DNA from: Cyrtodaria siliqua
Taxonomy: Eukaryota; Mollusca; Bivalvia; Adapedonta; Hiatellidae
NCBI GenBank assembly: GCA_037043455.1
Contig: JAWPHD010000282.1
Location: 248,001 to 312,000, forward strand
Direction of reading: 5' to 3'
Length of the DNA stretch: 64,000 nucleotides
Made by a program: the position numbers and the translations under genes. Positions 48,421 to 61,145 of the stretch are shown in pieces. The notes beneath the pieces are model-generated. The model searched no databases. It saw only the letters and a program-made list of their open reading frames with translations, and was not told the origin of the DNA. The first letter of the stretch is position 1. Each line of letters begins with the position of its first letter.

Positions 48421-48857
48421 TTACTTGTAAATGTATACAGCTCAAAACATATTCAGTGAGCCATTAAATATGAAAATAACGAGTTTCAATTGTATTATTT
48501 TTAATCAAATAGTGCAGAAACAATAGAACACAATCCATCTGCACTAATGCAATACAACTCGATCATCGTCGACTTAACTCCCAATTCCTGGAAATGAAGA
48601 AACACATATTCGACATGGCGACCGTCTGTAATTGTCATCATAAAATATAAAATAATAAAATTGGCCTATATATAATTTACAATAAAAGCAACCATCAACC
48701 ATTATTATTCTTTATGACTATACAAACTTGTTCCATAAGCAAATTAAAGTATTTTGATTCAGATAGATCAACTTTAAATCTAAATTAGTTTTTAAACGCA
48801 ACATCGGCAAAAAATGGATTGTGAAAGTAATAACATAAATACTGATTACATGTTGAA

Positions 48858-49055
48858 TTGAACTGAATGTTGTTTAACGGCTCATCAACATAGTATAGGT
48901 TATTTAGAGCCACCCCAGAGAGAGAGGAAGGATACATAGGAATCCGGGAACCTGCCCTACTCTTATTATCTCGAATAGATTCCTATGGTTCTTTAACGTG
49001 CTCGGAGGATAGACCGATACACGGGACCGCCCGGTTTACGTCCCCATCCGAATGA
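48858..49055 (-). repeat. 5'-truncated SINE with 14-bp target-site duplication
   Basis: This is an inverted copy of the 3' half of the SINE at 20721. It starts inside the body ('ggatggggacgtaaaccgg' on the minus strand) and ends with the 'attcagttcaattcaac'-type tail. The 14-bp repeat 'gattacatgttgaa' flanks it exactly (48844-48857 and 49056-49069), showing target-primed insertion. Confidence 0.9.
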
Positions 49056-49312
49056 GATTACATGTTGAAGTGAATAAACCTGTATACAACACTACACGTT
49101 GATATAAATTTGTTTTAAAGTAATTTTCCTAAATAAGGACTCTATTTTTCATAAAACCTATTACCTTATTAAAAAGTTAATTGCATCGAAAATTTGTGAC
49201 GGTTTATCATTTGTTTAATTGTCGCAAGGCTGTTAATTGGAGGATGTTAAACGAGTTATATACTGCTGCAAAATTCAAAATTTCAATACTGGCAAACCCG
49301 TGTCTAACGCAT

Positions 49313-49525
49313 TTAACCCTTTCGCCGCCAAATTTCAAGTGTGGTCTGCTAAAATTTGAATTCAAAACTTCCGGTAATATGTTATATATAAAGTGTTATG
49401 GAAAACATTCTTACTGAGTGGCGAACAGTGTAAACCCTGATCAGCATGCACATAGTGTGTATGTTGATCTGGGCCTACACTGGTCATAGATAAATGTTTT
49501 CGACTGTGGCAGCGAAAGGGTCAAT
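49313..49525. repeat. Short element with ends 'aaccctttcgccgcc' / 'gcagcgaaagggt'
   Basis: It has inverted ends and the inner sequence 'gtgtaaaccctgatcagcat', related to 1955-2165. Confidence 0.6.
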
Positions 49526-50549
49526 TGTTCTTGACGGTTTTACCAACAAACACATTACAATGAAACTATAAGAGGGTATGATGCATTAATGAATGAAAAT
49601 TCACGTCAACAAACCATATTAACGGTTTCTGCCAAATGCGTTAGAATATGAAATTCATACACGCATGAATATATAAAACATGGTAAAGATAAGTTCATAA
49701 TTTCTACAAGCTTAATGCAAGAACACAGTTTAGATATGGTTAGAAATTAAGAAATATGTTTCTTTAATACAAGTGTGACATGTACTTTAATTATGAAAAT
49801 AAAGTTGTGCTAAGTGTGTAAAATGGTGCGTTTTCCGTGCAGACACGGTAATCTATTGCAAAATAAAAAGCATGCTTAAGATTTTGTTGTACAAGTGCAG
49901 AAGAAAATTGAAGAAGTAGATCGAAGAATGTGCTTTTTAACAGATTAAATGAATAAGTTTCATATGTTTCGGAAATTATACAATTTAAATGATTTAACAA
50001 TGCTTTCAATACATAACAACTGATCCATTTTGAGACTTTTTAAAATTATATTAAAATAAATGTTATTCAATATTCACAGAATATGGTGTATTTTAAGTGG
50101 TCATTTCAAATTGTCATAAAACCTTAAATGTTTCCTTTCACAGTGAACTCTGGATTGTCAGTGATGTAATATATTTATCTTTCTAGAACACATATCAGAC
50201 AAAGATGTGTTGATTAAATATATTGTATACGGTACTTTTTCTTGTTTAAAGACAAATCTTTGTTTCTGTCAAAAAAGTGTTTCTCGATGAATTACAGTAA
50301 AACCACAACTATTAAGAGATCACCTGCTTTAAGAGATCACTACTTCAGTTCCTAATTGTATTGTTTAAGATAAAAAATTCACGTGCATTGTGGGACATAC
50401 ATTTTTCTCCTGCCTTTAGAGGTCTCTTATAATACAGATTTGACTTAACTTAATCGATCAAATTTTGTTCTCTGAAGCATGTAACTCTATTTATTACAAA
50501 CTTTCCAGTGAATTAGAGAATTTTATGATTAAAATAAAACCTTATAGTT

Positions 50550-50588
50550 TCATTGTTTATATTTTCACTGTGAAAATATAAACAATGA
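50550..50588. repeat. Perfect 19-bp palindrome (hairpin)
   Basis: 'tcattgtttatattttcac' and its exact inverse are separated by a single base. Confidence 0.9.
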
Positions 50589-50697
50589 TATCACGCAACT
50601 GTTGACTTGCTGACGATATTGACGTCATTGTTGTTGCGCGTCACTTTTATCTTCTTTTTATTAGGTCTAAGACAATTTCTAAGGTTGTTGGTTTGTC

Positions 50698-50816
50698 ATG
50701 AATATGGGATTTATTTTTATCTCGAAGTGAGGAAACTCAAATATTTCCACTCGTGCTAAAGCACTCGTGAAAATATAAGTTTTCTCACTTCTCGATGAAA
50801 ATAAATCCTATATTCA
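50698..50816. repeat. Foldback of ~55-bp arms
   Basis: 'gggatttatttttatctcga' to 'ccactcgtgc' pairs with 'gcactcgtgaaaatat' to 'cgatgaaaataaatcctat' with a few mismatches. Together with 50550-50588 and a TGACGTCA at 50620 it resembles a small foldback transposable element. Confidence 0.75.
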
Positions 50817-52139
50817 CTCCAATCCAACAAATATCCTCTATATTTTACTGTGAAATGTGTGAGTTATTTCCTCATTACCTGTATATTTTTGGACGGAGGC
50901 CTACTTTAATTGAAATAACCTGCTGAAACCATATATCATTATATAATAGAAGTACCATTCTCGTTATGACAAAAGGCTTAGATATAAATATAGAAGTAGA
51001 TGCAAACATTAAACAGGAAGTGCGTCATTTCCAGAACGCTGCCATGGTCATTTCTAAACAGAGTGCATGTAAACATCATGTGCATGCAATCGAAGAAAAA
51101 TCTGCAACTTGCAACACTGCAAACATATCGATAGAGTAAATTAAAAAACGACTAAACATCTAAGATCTAATGTTACACAAAAGTTGAGACGAAATGAGTC
51201 GTGCTTTTTGCAGTCTGTTAGTAAATAGAATTAGTAAAATGAAGTTAGAACTCGTCCGCTACAAGTGTTTCAGTCTTGACAGTTTTGTTTAAAACCTACT
51301 AAAGGCTAATGTGTTCCGACAAAATTATGTACATGGTGTTTTCATTCCGATAAATAGTTCAAACATCGTTTATTTAATTTCCCTCATTATGGAATGCAAC
51401 CTTTTCTTAATTGAATAACAATATATATATCTTAAGGAGTTTTACATTTAACAGCGAAATAAAATAATGGAAGAAAAATTGCAGCATGACGTCACTGCAT
51501 GCGGCATAGTAAGCCTATACAAAACGCAAAGCAATTGCAAAGTTGCACGTTTCAGTGAAACATAAGCGGTATATTAGTCGCTTAAAAACGAGACATTATG
51601 TTGTTGCTAAATAAATCAATATTTTACTCTCTATCAAGACATGAAACACCGAGCGCTACAACGTATCATGCAAGCGTCTGACCTGATCAAAATCACCTAG
51701 CAACGGTATTGTACAATCATTCTGGAACAATAGATAGATAGAAAGGCAAGAGTAAGTAAACAGCAAATGTGTTAAAGTATTAGTAGTGAATAAATTGAAT
51801 AATGAAACATGTATGAAAAAAAGCAGCCCTGAGACGAGTATGTTTGGATGGTGACTGCACTTTCAATTGTAATGCAAAGCGATAATATACAGAATATAGA
51901 CGGTACACTAAAGAACCAACTAATTATATAAATCATGTTATGTTAAATAATGGCCACTCCAGTCAATATTACCTAAAGCAATTATAATTGGAGAGGCTTT
52001 CCGTGGTTGTTTTTAACATATATATATATATATACAATACACGAAAGTATTAACACATCAGTGTCTTGCTTTAAACATGCGGCAAGATAAAACCTTAAAT
52101 GTTAAAGATTATGCAAAAAAAATTATTTATTAACATTCA

Positions 52140-52900
52140 CACTAGCGTTTGCTTAGTGCTGTGTGCCGGCTGTAAAAGGTCTACACATCTACACTAACTA
52201 CAAATCAGTAGTGTTATTACTAACTGGTCATTTGGGTTCATCAAGCTCAATCTTTGTGACAGTACGGTAAGTTTGGTGCATCCTAGAACCCCAGCGGCCT
52301 TTTCTTGCCACTGACCGTTCCAAGGCGGTAGCCCTATTGTCAACCCTTTTTGTGTTTGTGACGTCATATGTCTTTATTCTTTGTTAACATTGCAATTCAT
52401 GTTTGTCCTTTTGCATGTTTTTGGGTTTACTGTGTTCTGTGCTGTTCGACTTTTATACTTATTTTTAAAGCAGAATACCGCTGAAGCCGTCATGAGAGGT
52501 GTTGCACATATATTACCTCTCATGAACAGACTCAACAAAACAGAGTCTGCTACTTTTCTCTATTGTGTGTTTGTTGCTTTCAATGGATCCTCTTTTCAGT
52601 ATTTATTGACATTCACACTAGCGTTTGTTTACTGCTGTGTGGCAGCTGCCCCGACTATAAATCAGTGGTGTTATTACTAACTGGCATGACCAAGCCCAAT
52701 GTTGTGGTACCGCTTAAGCCGATGCTAGGGGCGTGGGAGGTGTTGCAACCTATATCACCTCTCATGAACAGACTCAATAATGCCGAGTCTGCTACTTTTC
52801 TCTATTGTTTGTGTTTGTTGCTTCCAAAGGATCCTCTTTTGAGTATTTATTGACATTCACTCTAGCGTTTGTTTAGTGCTGTGTGGTGGCTGTAAAACTT
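52140..52900. repeat. Three partial copies of a ~240-bp repeat plus a fragment of repeat X
   Basis: 'tgacattcacactagcgttt' with 'gctgtgtgg' occurs at about 52132, 52608 and 52850. 'ctcatgaacagactcaa' occurs at about 52520 and 52758. Repeat X (copy 3) is at 52262-52370. The two overlapping 96-99-codon frames are within repeats. Confidence 0.75.
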
Positions 52901-54090
52901 CCGCATTTTAAGCTGTGATTTGCATAGGGTTGACTTTGTTACACTTTGTACACCAATCTAGATATAATTTCATCATTTTATACCTATCACTCGATCATTC
53001 TGATCAATATTAATAATCATCAAACACCAGAGTTTGTGTGTTGCTGCTAAAACATGTTTTATTCAAATTACGAAATCATTATATTTTTTATTATAAAGGG
53101 AGGTAATCTGAAAATATTCATTCTTGAAAGCTGTATGGCGCAAAAGCGAGTGAAAAAGTCTGCATATTTTAACTCAAAGTTTTAACCACAAGACCCAGAA
53201 ATGCTGTTTAAACCAAAACAAGAGGAATATGTTTGCCACAAGTTTGAGGAAAATTGTTTTCATGACAGTGCTGGCCTTTTAACAAAGTTATTGGCATAGA
53301 AGACCAAACAAAATATAACTTCATTGTGTCTAAATGTATGGGTAAAGTTGCGGAAGTTTCGGTGTCCACTTCACATGCAAGGGGCCCGAGTTCAAAACCG
53401 CTGAGTGCCTTAAATATTTATATGTAATTGTTCATTGTAGTTTTTCCGGTCCGATTAGAGTATCATATCGTTTGTTGTTTTACACACCTCGATGTTTAAA
53501 TCAACCATCTCTTTTTTTGTTCAGTATATTACTGTTGCACTCAGTTAATTGAATAATGACAATTTGTGGTGACTTGACCACAACAATATATTAACATTTT
53601 GTTTTTAGAGACTTAACATTACATATTCACGAATTCCTTTAATAAATAAATACATAACTTTACATTTGCATACGATTATTTTTATATAGCTATTTCATTG
53701 TTTCTACAGAGACATACCAATACAGTGTTATTACGTCTCTGGTGTTAGTATAAGATAGCCCGCAACCTATATACGTAATCATTTTATAAGGGCATATTTG
53801 ATATGGATATGAAAGTACTGGCACAATGCATGTTAAATTAATATGAGCATATTGTGACTATCTCTATGACCAAATCGACTCATTTTTGAAAGCTTCTCTT
53901 TAGGATCATCCTGCAGTAGTTTAACTTTCATTATCACATAACATGTGGTGTGGGAGTGTAATAACACCATTCAATATTTTCGATATTCCACCAGTGGTAT
54001 AACATAACGTTAATGACATCACGTTGATGTACGTTTTCTGACGTAATGTGACGTTATAAGTTATTTGATAAATATAATCTAACATTCATT

Positions 54091-54170
54091 CTCATTCATT
54101 ATTGAATTTATTAAACGCCTCGCATTATATCATTTTACCAACTCGTTTAATAAATTCAATAATGAATGAG
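54091..54170. repeat. Perfect 27-bp inverted repeat
   Basis: 'ctcattcattattgaattta' plus 'ttaaacg' (54091-54117) is exactly inverted at 54144-54170, with a 26-bp spacer. The flanking 'gagtactcatgtaagatcc' recurs near 18205. Confidence 0.88.
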
Positions 54171-54772
54171 TACTCATGTAAGATCCTTTATTTAATAAAA
54201 CAAATCAATATTAGAACCATTCTAAATGCATTGCTTTAATCCTTTCACAATGAATTTTTATATTATAAATCTTTTTGATAGCAGATTGCTTTAAACAAAA
54301 CATTCTAAAAATCAGATTATTTTATAGTTTCTTTGACAACATCAATCGATTTTAGAACGAACCTAAAGAAGACTGATTGAAACCATTAAATTAACACTTA
54401 ATTTAGAACTATTATGAAAGCAGATTGGTTTGAAAATCTTCGACGTTAAATATGCTTGCAGGCTAGACTGCCAATCTATGCTTGAAACTCATCTCATGTT
54501 ATCATTGTTGATATATCTACATTCATGTGGCTTAAAATAACATGCTGATAACATGTTAAATTGAGAAAACTATTGGTAATAACGATTAAAGAAGTAAACA
54601 TAGCAAGCAATTAGTTTATAGCACATGCTTTGTATGATTAAATTGTGCTTCAAACACGCGAGAAAGCATTTACCTGAAACAATGCTATTGTGTGATGAAA
54701 ATGTGATTAAAATTAGAAAGTAAGAGCACGTATTAATATGGTATAGACACGATTATAATTAATAGTTAAGGA

Positions 54773-55018
54773 GTTTGCATTCCTTTGCAGTGATGTGCTT
54801 TGCTTTAAATGATATTTATCAATATTCCATATATGGTCATATGGAACTACGATGTCATAGTTTTCAAAATGGTGGCTCCCATGACCATTTTAGTACAACC
54901 TTCAAATGGTCAAATCTTTTTTGTTTATCATCCGATTTTGATCATTCTTTCACCTTTTTGCAAGTTTTTCAGAACTCTCAATAATAGACTTTTTTGGATG
55001 TGTCGCTACATTCCCTTT
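54773..55018. repeat. Dispersed repeat, inverted partner of 40127-40370
   Basis: 'gagtttgcattcctttgcag', 'atatggtcatatggaacta' and 'cattccctttaa' match 40127-40370 in reverse. Confidence 0.75.
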
Positions 55019-55756
55019 AAAAGCATCCATCTTTGGCAAATGGAGCAGAAATGCTGAAAATATCTCTGATGTACGCAATACTAATACTGTTCCTAACCAA
55101 TAATTACAATATGCATAACAGTACTTCAGCATTGTACTATCTGGATAAATGTACGTAGACATTATATGTAACTAAACACATTTTAAGCTATCACTCACTA
55201 CAATATAGTAACTGAAAAAGAACAATCATAAAAAGTGTTAATAAAACTAGGCAAAACGCGGACAATGACGGTTCAATGTGTTCCTTCTTGGTTTTATATA
55301 CACGAACATTTATGTTTTGCTTCATTTTGATTGGGTTAAAGTCAGTTGCATTGGCACAACAAGGCATGTTTTAATATACCGTTTCCTGTGTTACTTGATA
55401 TGTAACGTAATGCGCACAATTTACTGTGTAATTAAAACATAAACACGATGACCATGTGCATTGAGTGTCATTTTACTATATAGCCGACGTTCGCCAACAC
55501 ATAAAGCACACCATAGCTCATTAAAGATTGTTTAACATTTATCATATATCATATAGTGACCATAAATGGAAACATATTTGTCGCAGTAGTTACTGAACTA
55601 AAAAAAAACAAGGTAATACCGTAGACTCAGTTTGGGCCTACTCTGAGAATCCAATTATAAAATAGAAAATTTCCACAAAATTCCCTATAGCATTAAGCAA
55701 AGTAATGCCATATAAGGTCGAGCCCATAATCAGTATAATACAGAGTTAACTGTAGC

Positions 55757-55869
55757 GAAATTTTGAATTTTGCGACGGTATATCTAGAGTTTAATGGTCG
55801 CAAATATTGTTTAATGTCGACACGTTAGCGGAGCCGTTAAACAGTTACCGTCGCAAAAGTCAAAATTTC
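55757..55869. repeat. Foldback with 24-bp arms ('gaaattttgaattttgcgac')
   Basis: 55757-55780 and 55846-55869 are inverse copies with a couple of mismatches around a 65-bp centre containing 'gtcgacacgttagcggagcc'. Confidence 0.8.
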
Positions 55870-56246
55870 AATAATACTGGATACCTCATTTCTAATGAAT
55901 TTCATTGCTTGACATTTTTACTCACAAACGCGATGACGTCATGTTTTAGCGGTTGAACGTCACATGACTGAATTTGCTATGGGTTATACATTGTTTAATC
56001 GCAAATGTTTGAACATCAACCAATCAGATTGCAGGATTCTTGGCACATGCGTTATAAAGAAACATACTGAGCCGTCAATAACGCGAAGGCATCTAACTCA
56101 TGCGTCCATTCCCAGTCTGGTACAAAAAATGGAAATAATAATTAGTGAGCAATTTGTGAAAAAAGAAAAGAAAACTGAGAAACGACCAATACCTCATCTG
56201 ATTCGGGGTGCTGAAATTAAAGAACAACTACTTTAAATACTTTTAA

Positions 56247-56530
56247 TATCGGGCGCTTGTTTCAGGGCAAAAGGATTCCGACATCTGCAGGTTTACTTTC
56301 AAAAAAAAAAAAAAATACATTATATATCAGGATTTTTAAAGGTCCATATTTTAAATACTCGCATTTTAATTTGGTTTGAGCAAATTAATGGTTCACAGAT
56401 AAAATTTACTTCAACCATTTTTACTCCGTGCTAAAACACTAACTCCATTTCTTTTTAATTTAAAAACAGGAAACCCCTTTTAATCCTACACTAATAATGC
56501 ATAAACCCTTTCCTGAAACATGCGCTGCAA
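56247..56530. mobile_element. Decayed relative of the 17530/35836 foldback family
   Basis: The left end 'gggcgcttgtttcaggg' and the right end 'cctgaaacatgcgctgc' are approximate inverses. The interior differs from the other two copies. Confidence 0.5.
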
Positions 56531-56790
56531 ACATTTACACAATTAAATATATATATATATATTTATATAACAGTATTAGTAACTACATTACATATTCCGA
56601 AATTAGTCAAGACGAGCCAATTAGTTACTTAAGACTATTCGTAAATATCCGAGAGTATTACATGATATGAAAACTTTAAAATCACATATAAATCAAAATG
56701 AAAAATGACAGGTAACATTTCTATACAATACATGTGACAAGTTACTGGGGCAAATGTATTTAACACAAAATTGTATGTTATATTTACAGT

Positions 56791-57149
56791 TAGGCCATAA
56801 TAAATTAACTGCTAGATTCTCATCCCCGTCCGCCCTCGATTTTTTATGTCGCACTGGTAAATTTTTATTTCTTAAAAAAAAAATTGAAAAAGAAAATTAA
56901 AAAAAAAAATTAATAAAAGAAATTGCTGAAAGTATGAAACACTATTTAAAATGTGTTTTCGATCTTGGAAGTACTCATGCAGTAGTCTGTTTTACTATTT
57001 TTGCCTTGTGCCAAGGCCATTTTTCATTTGTTGTATAAAATAAAAAATAAAAAATAAAATTTCACCCACCCCACCATCCCCCACACCCCCGCCCCTATTT
57101 TGAAATAAATTTGGATGAGAAACTAGCAATTAATTTATTATGGCCTTAG
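56791..57149. mobile_element. ~359-bp element with 34-bp terminal inverted repeats
   Basis: 'taggccataataaattaact' + 'gctagattctcatcc' at the left is inverted at the right ('ggatgagaaactagcaatta' + 'atttattatggcctta'). The interior is poly(A)- and poly(C)-rich with no ORF. Confidence 0.82.
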
Positions 57150-57561
57150 TGCAGCATTTATTAATGTGAATAAAACCAGAGTTCTTACATAAGAACCCTG
57201 ATAAAACAAAGTAGCAAAAGAATACGTAACATGCAAAAATATTAAAAATATCAAAATAAAGATCTGAACGAATGAAGTGAAATTAAAGATAGCTTTTAAA
57301 GAATTACTACACGATTTGTTCTTGACTACATTTGAGTATAAACTATGAACATAACTGGTAATCAGCTTGGAAATTATATTCGATTTAGACCTATATATGT
57401 ATCTTAAAATCATGTTTGAATGCAGATTAGGAAATACTAAACAAAAAGGTTCATATGAAGTTATTTAGCACCGCTATGGTCATAGAAGTTTGAAACTCAG
57501 TTTACATTTTTCATATATGAAAGTTTCTTAAAGTTTAGTAAATCCTATCTGATCTACTAAC

Positions 57562-57676
57562 CTCTTTGTCGTCATCAGATGACTGTCTTGTTTTATGTGT
57601 GACGTCGTGTGACATTTTAATGACGTCATTTGATGTGGCCAAATTAGTAAAAAGAACAGCTAATGTTGACATTAAA
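57562..57676 (-). CDS. Candidate exon or alternative first exon ending ...QSSDDDKE
   Basis: A minus-strand open frame runs from a stop near 57731 to a donor GAG|GTTAGTAG at 57561. It ends in phase 0, as required to join the exon at 47550. It contains ATG codons (first at about 57674, another at about 57615) and reads hydrophobic LAVLFTNLATSND, then KMSHDVTHKTRQSSDDDKE. A palindromic CRE, TGACGTCA, lies inside it. No convincing polypyrimidine acceptor is visible upstream, so it may be an alternative first exon, a short internal exon or chance. Confidence 0.25.
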
Positions 57677-58734
57677 GCACGAGCTTGCAAGAGAATTAGA
57701 GCAAGGAGCTGGTTAGTTGGGTGACTTTATTATCGAGACGTGTTTTAGAATTAAGTTATGCAGTATATTATTATTGTTTTAAATACTATTAGTGCTAAAG
57801 ATTACAGGTAAGATATATTAGTGCTATAAACTGGACATAGAATGTTCTATCATAGGTTTGACAATGAATGGAGTTAAATGCTAATTTTCATTAGATTGTT
57901 AGTAAATGATTTCAATGTTGACATATTTGGAATAGATTACTAAAATGTGTTATTTATTAGAGTTTAATGACAGTATTACACGGTTAAACAGGTTTCAAAG
58001 TGCAGGGTTAAGATGAAATGAAATAATAGTTTTAAGATAATTTATATTTTCCTTTGAGACAAATACACGTTATATATGTTCAGATATAAGCTAAGTTCAT
58101 GAATGAAGGAGACAAATGGAAAAGACCTGCATTCTTTGTTTTGTAGTTAAAGACAGCTTTAGTTTTTATAGACAAAGCATATCTTTGTTATGCGTGAATG
58201 TAATCGGAAATGTATGCATACCGTAATTAAATACGAGTTAAATTTACATATCATTTACATATCATATCTATCAATTATTAAATGTGAACACTAATGCAGC
58301 TACTTAACTTATGAAGAACAACATACATAAGAACCAAACCAGTTCCTGATTGATATCCGGGATGGGTTTGAGTCGAAATATTATACTATAATATACGATA
58401 GTATAAATAATACTTCATACACATTGTCCATGAACCAGATATGTTCGAATCGGTGATATCACCTATTCGAATCAGTGATATGACATTAAATAACAACCGA
58501 TACAGTGCAATATAGTAAATGTGAACACGTGACATATGGTATATGTGTATATTAAAAACAAATTATGGAGGTGAATAAGCATTGTGTGTATATATTTATA
58601 AATGACGATGAAACATAAGAGCTATAAATGAAATAAGCTGCCACAGAACCAGAAACTTAGGTTAATAAATGAAATCAGGAAAACGAGACACCAGAAATAT
58701 GGCCGAGGTCTTGTGACCCTATGACGTCATTTAC

Positions 58735-58749
58735 CTCCTCTTTTTCTTC
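58735..58749 (-). CDS. Candidate 15-nt microexon (EEKEE) of the CaV2-type gene
   Basis: On the minus strand, ATTTTCAG is followed by 15 purine bases coding EEKEE and then GTAAAT. Phase 0 on both sides would fit insertion upstream of the exon at 47550. Such short motifs also arise by chance in AT-rich DNA, and no other evidence supports use. Confidence 0.3.
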
Positions 58750-59159
58750 CTGAAAATGAACCATACAATGTTTCAGTTCTACTTTGGTCTTAAACAATTT
58801 CTAAAGCATAATATATTTTGTTCTTGCCTTAAGCTGAGTTATACTGAGCACTATCTAGCGTCATCTATGCAGCTTGTTTTGACAATGGGAATTAAATAAC
58901 ACACAATTCCATGATAAGTGAATATGTCATTTTATTTATAAAATGACTTAACATTATAATACATTACTGACTAGGTTATAATGTTATATGTTTTGTGAAG
59001 TGTCATAATAACATAATATGATTAACCTTATAATTATTATAATGACTAGATTGAACATTTCACAAAATAACTTTTGCAAAATACATGGAAAATATTCCCA
59101 TATAAAAAAGGTGGGCAACTTTCCGTCATTTAAATGCCCACTCATATTATATTACATAC

Positions 59160-60150
59160 TGCTTTTCAAAGACACATGCAATACAAGGGTTTAGTGCAAA
59201 ACTATTTTATCTCCTTCTTTATTCATATGTAGTTACAATAGTTTTGTGCTGACCCCTCGAATACGTCTCTATTTAAGCGGTTCTTTTACAACTGTTTTAA
59301 TTAACAAGTCACTAAAGGTTTAATTACACTAAATCAGCCTAATGTGCTCGACTGGTGCAGTCGAAAGTAGTTCTGTATTAAGGAGTGCTGATCTTTTTTT
59401 TCTTTAAAAACTTTTTTAATGCAATTTTCTGATTATGTTTTGGCTGTACCTGTATTCTGGACATGTTGCTGATATTTGAAAAGGGAGCTCATCATGTTTT
59501 TGACAATTTTTGATATAATTTCAGAAGTGAAAGTAGACAGGTTACTGAAGAAATGTTTCTTAGAAGGTATTAACCCCCCTATTTCCTTGTTGATGTTTAA
59601 TAGCAGACATATTTATTTACATGATAAAGTAAATTTCCCAGAATTCTAATCAGGTCTGAGTTTTTAACAGGTTGTCAAAATCCTAACTTTAATGGAAGGG
59701 GCATGGAGACTCATTTACGCTATTATACCTAAAGCCCTTTATTGAACATAGAATATACATGTAGTATATACTATACCATATCTATTATTCTATGCTTCGC
59801 ATAAGACCACATTTAGGAAACCACACCTAACTGCATCACGGTATTAGCAAGGGAATGTGATTGGGTTTTGTTTTTGGTGTAAAGCACGCACTGTACTATG
59901 CACATACAAGTATATTTGTCTAATGTATTCTGATTGGCTGAGCCCTATTCACATTTTGATTGGATGGTCGCATATTGCAAAATAGTAATATAGTTAACCC
60001 TTTAATAATTTGTTTCCGAATTTATGTGCAAAACTTATGAGCATATACGAATTATTATTTTGCAAACGCATTTATAGTGGTAATTCTAGTAAACCATAAT
60101 GTCCAGATAGTTTTAGTACGCATATTTTAGAATTAGGAACTTCGAAATCT
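59160..60150. other. AT-rich intronic or upstream sequence, nothing recognised
   Basis: No exon, repeat partner or structured motif was noticed in this stretch. Confidence 0.35.
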
Positions 60151-60157
60151 GCACTAA

Positions 60158-60385
60158 TTCAAAGTACTTAACAAAATCCTATGTACCCAATTGTATAAGT
60201 ATTATCGTTTATTTCTAAGCAAACTCATCTACTTCAAAGCTTTAAAATGAGTTCATGCAATCAGAACAGATGATTTAAACTCGTTATTTTGCAGTTCAAT
60301 CGTATCTCTAATCAAGCGTGAAATACACAAAACAATGATAATATCATTGGCATATTCTTAGGTGGGTACTTAGGAATTTCGAATA
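60158..60385. repeat. Dispersed repeat, copy 2 of 1-240
   Basis: 'ttcaaagtacttaacaaaat', 'cgttattttgcagttcaat' and 'aaatacacaaaacaatga' match the left edge of the window in the same orientation. Confidence 0.75.
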
Positions 60386-60724
60386 GTATACATATACATT
60401 ATATTAAAGTACGGAGATTAAGGAGTTCAACTATATGGAACAGAATACTGTGTTGTTAGATTAAATAAATCTTTAGTGTTTGTATTATTATTATTATTCT
60501 TATACCGATTTGTGAATGTTCATATAAGTTTGCTTAAAACTGCATACTCAACCACTACTTTTTTACAGTGCAAAATATCACCTTCAAATCCTTTTTTATA
60601 GGTTATAAACTACCACTATTACAAAAACAGTTCAACACTCTGATCCATTCCAATAACCAGGCTGGATCAGCGAGTCAAAGAAGATGTTGTACAGTTCTAT
60701 TAACTTGACTCTTACCCATTCATA

Positions 60725-61145
60725 GGTCCCCTTAAGGACCTATTTCCCAACTCTACATGATCACTGAAAAGGCATGGCTATCTTGCTTATTTACTGCTAA
60801 CTTGATACATGACCGGTAAGTTCAAGTTTTCTCTATGAAAAGCATTGGTATCCTGAACAGTATCTAGGGTATAGCAGCAATACTTAAAATTTTACTTTTA
60901 TAAAGAAAAAGCAAATGAACAATTAAGCCGTACTAAATACTAAACTGTGTTGATAATTTATTATTGTTTGAAGAAAAACACACCAAAACGCAGCTAATAA
61001 AACACCTGCTTTTACGTTTTAATATGTTAGTTTCATAAAAAAGCTATATTGGGAGGGCCTCATCAACTGAAAAAAAATGAATACCACCATTTTCTCATGC
61101 AATTGTATGTCTAACAGTGATTTACAGTTACCTATACAAATTTTC
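60725..61145. repeat. Dispersed repeat, inverted partner of 42290-42740
   Basis: 'aaggacctatttccc', 'ttactgctaacttgatacat' and 'acagtgatttacagttacct' are the reverse of sequences at 42740-42290. Confidence 0.7.

Noticed and set aside
52381..52853. Two overlapping ~97-codon plus frames
   Set aside because: They cover tandem copies of a dispersed repeat; there is no start context or conserved domain.
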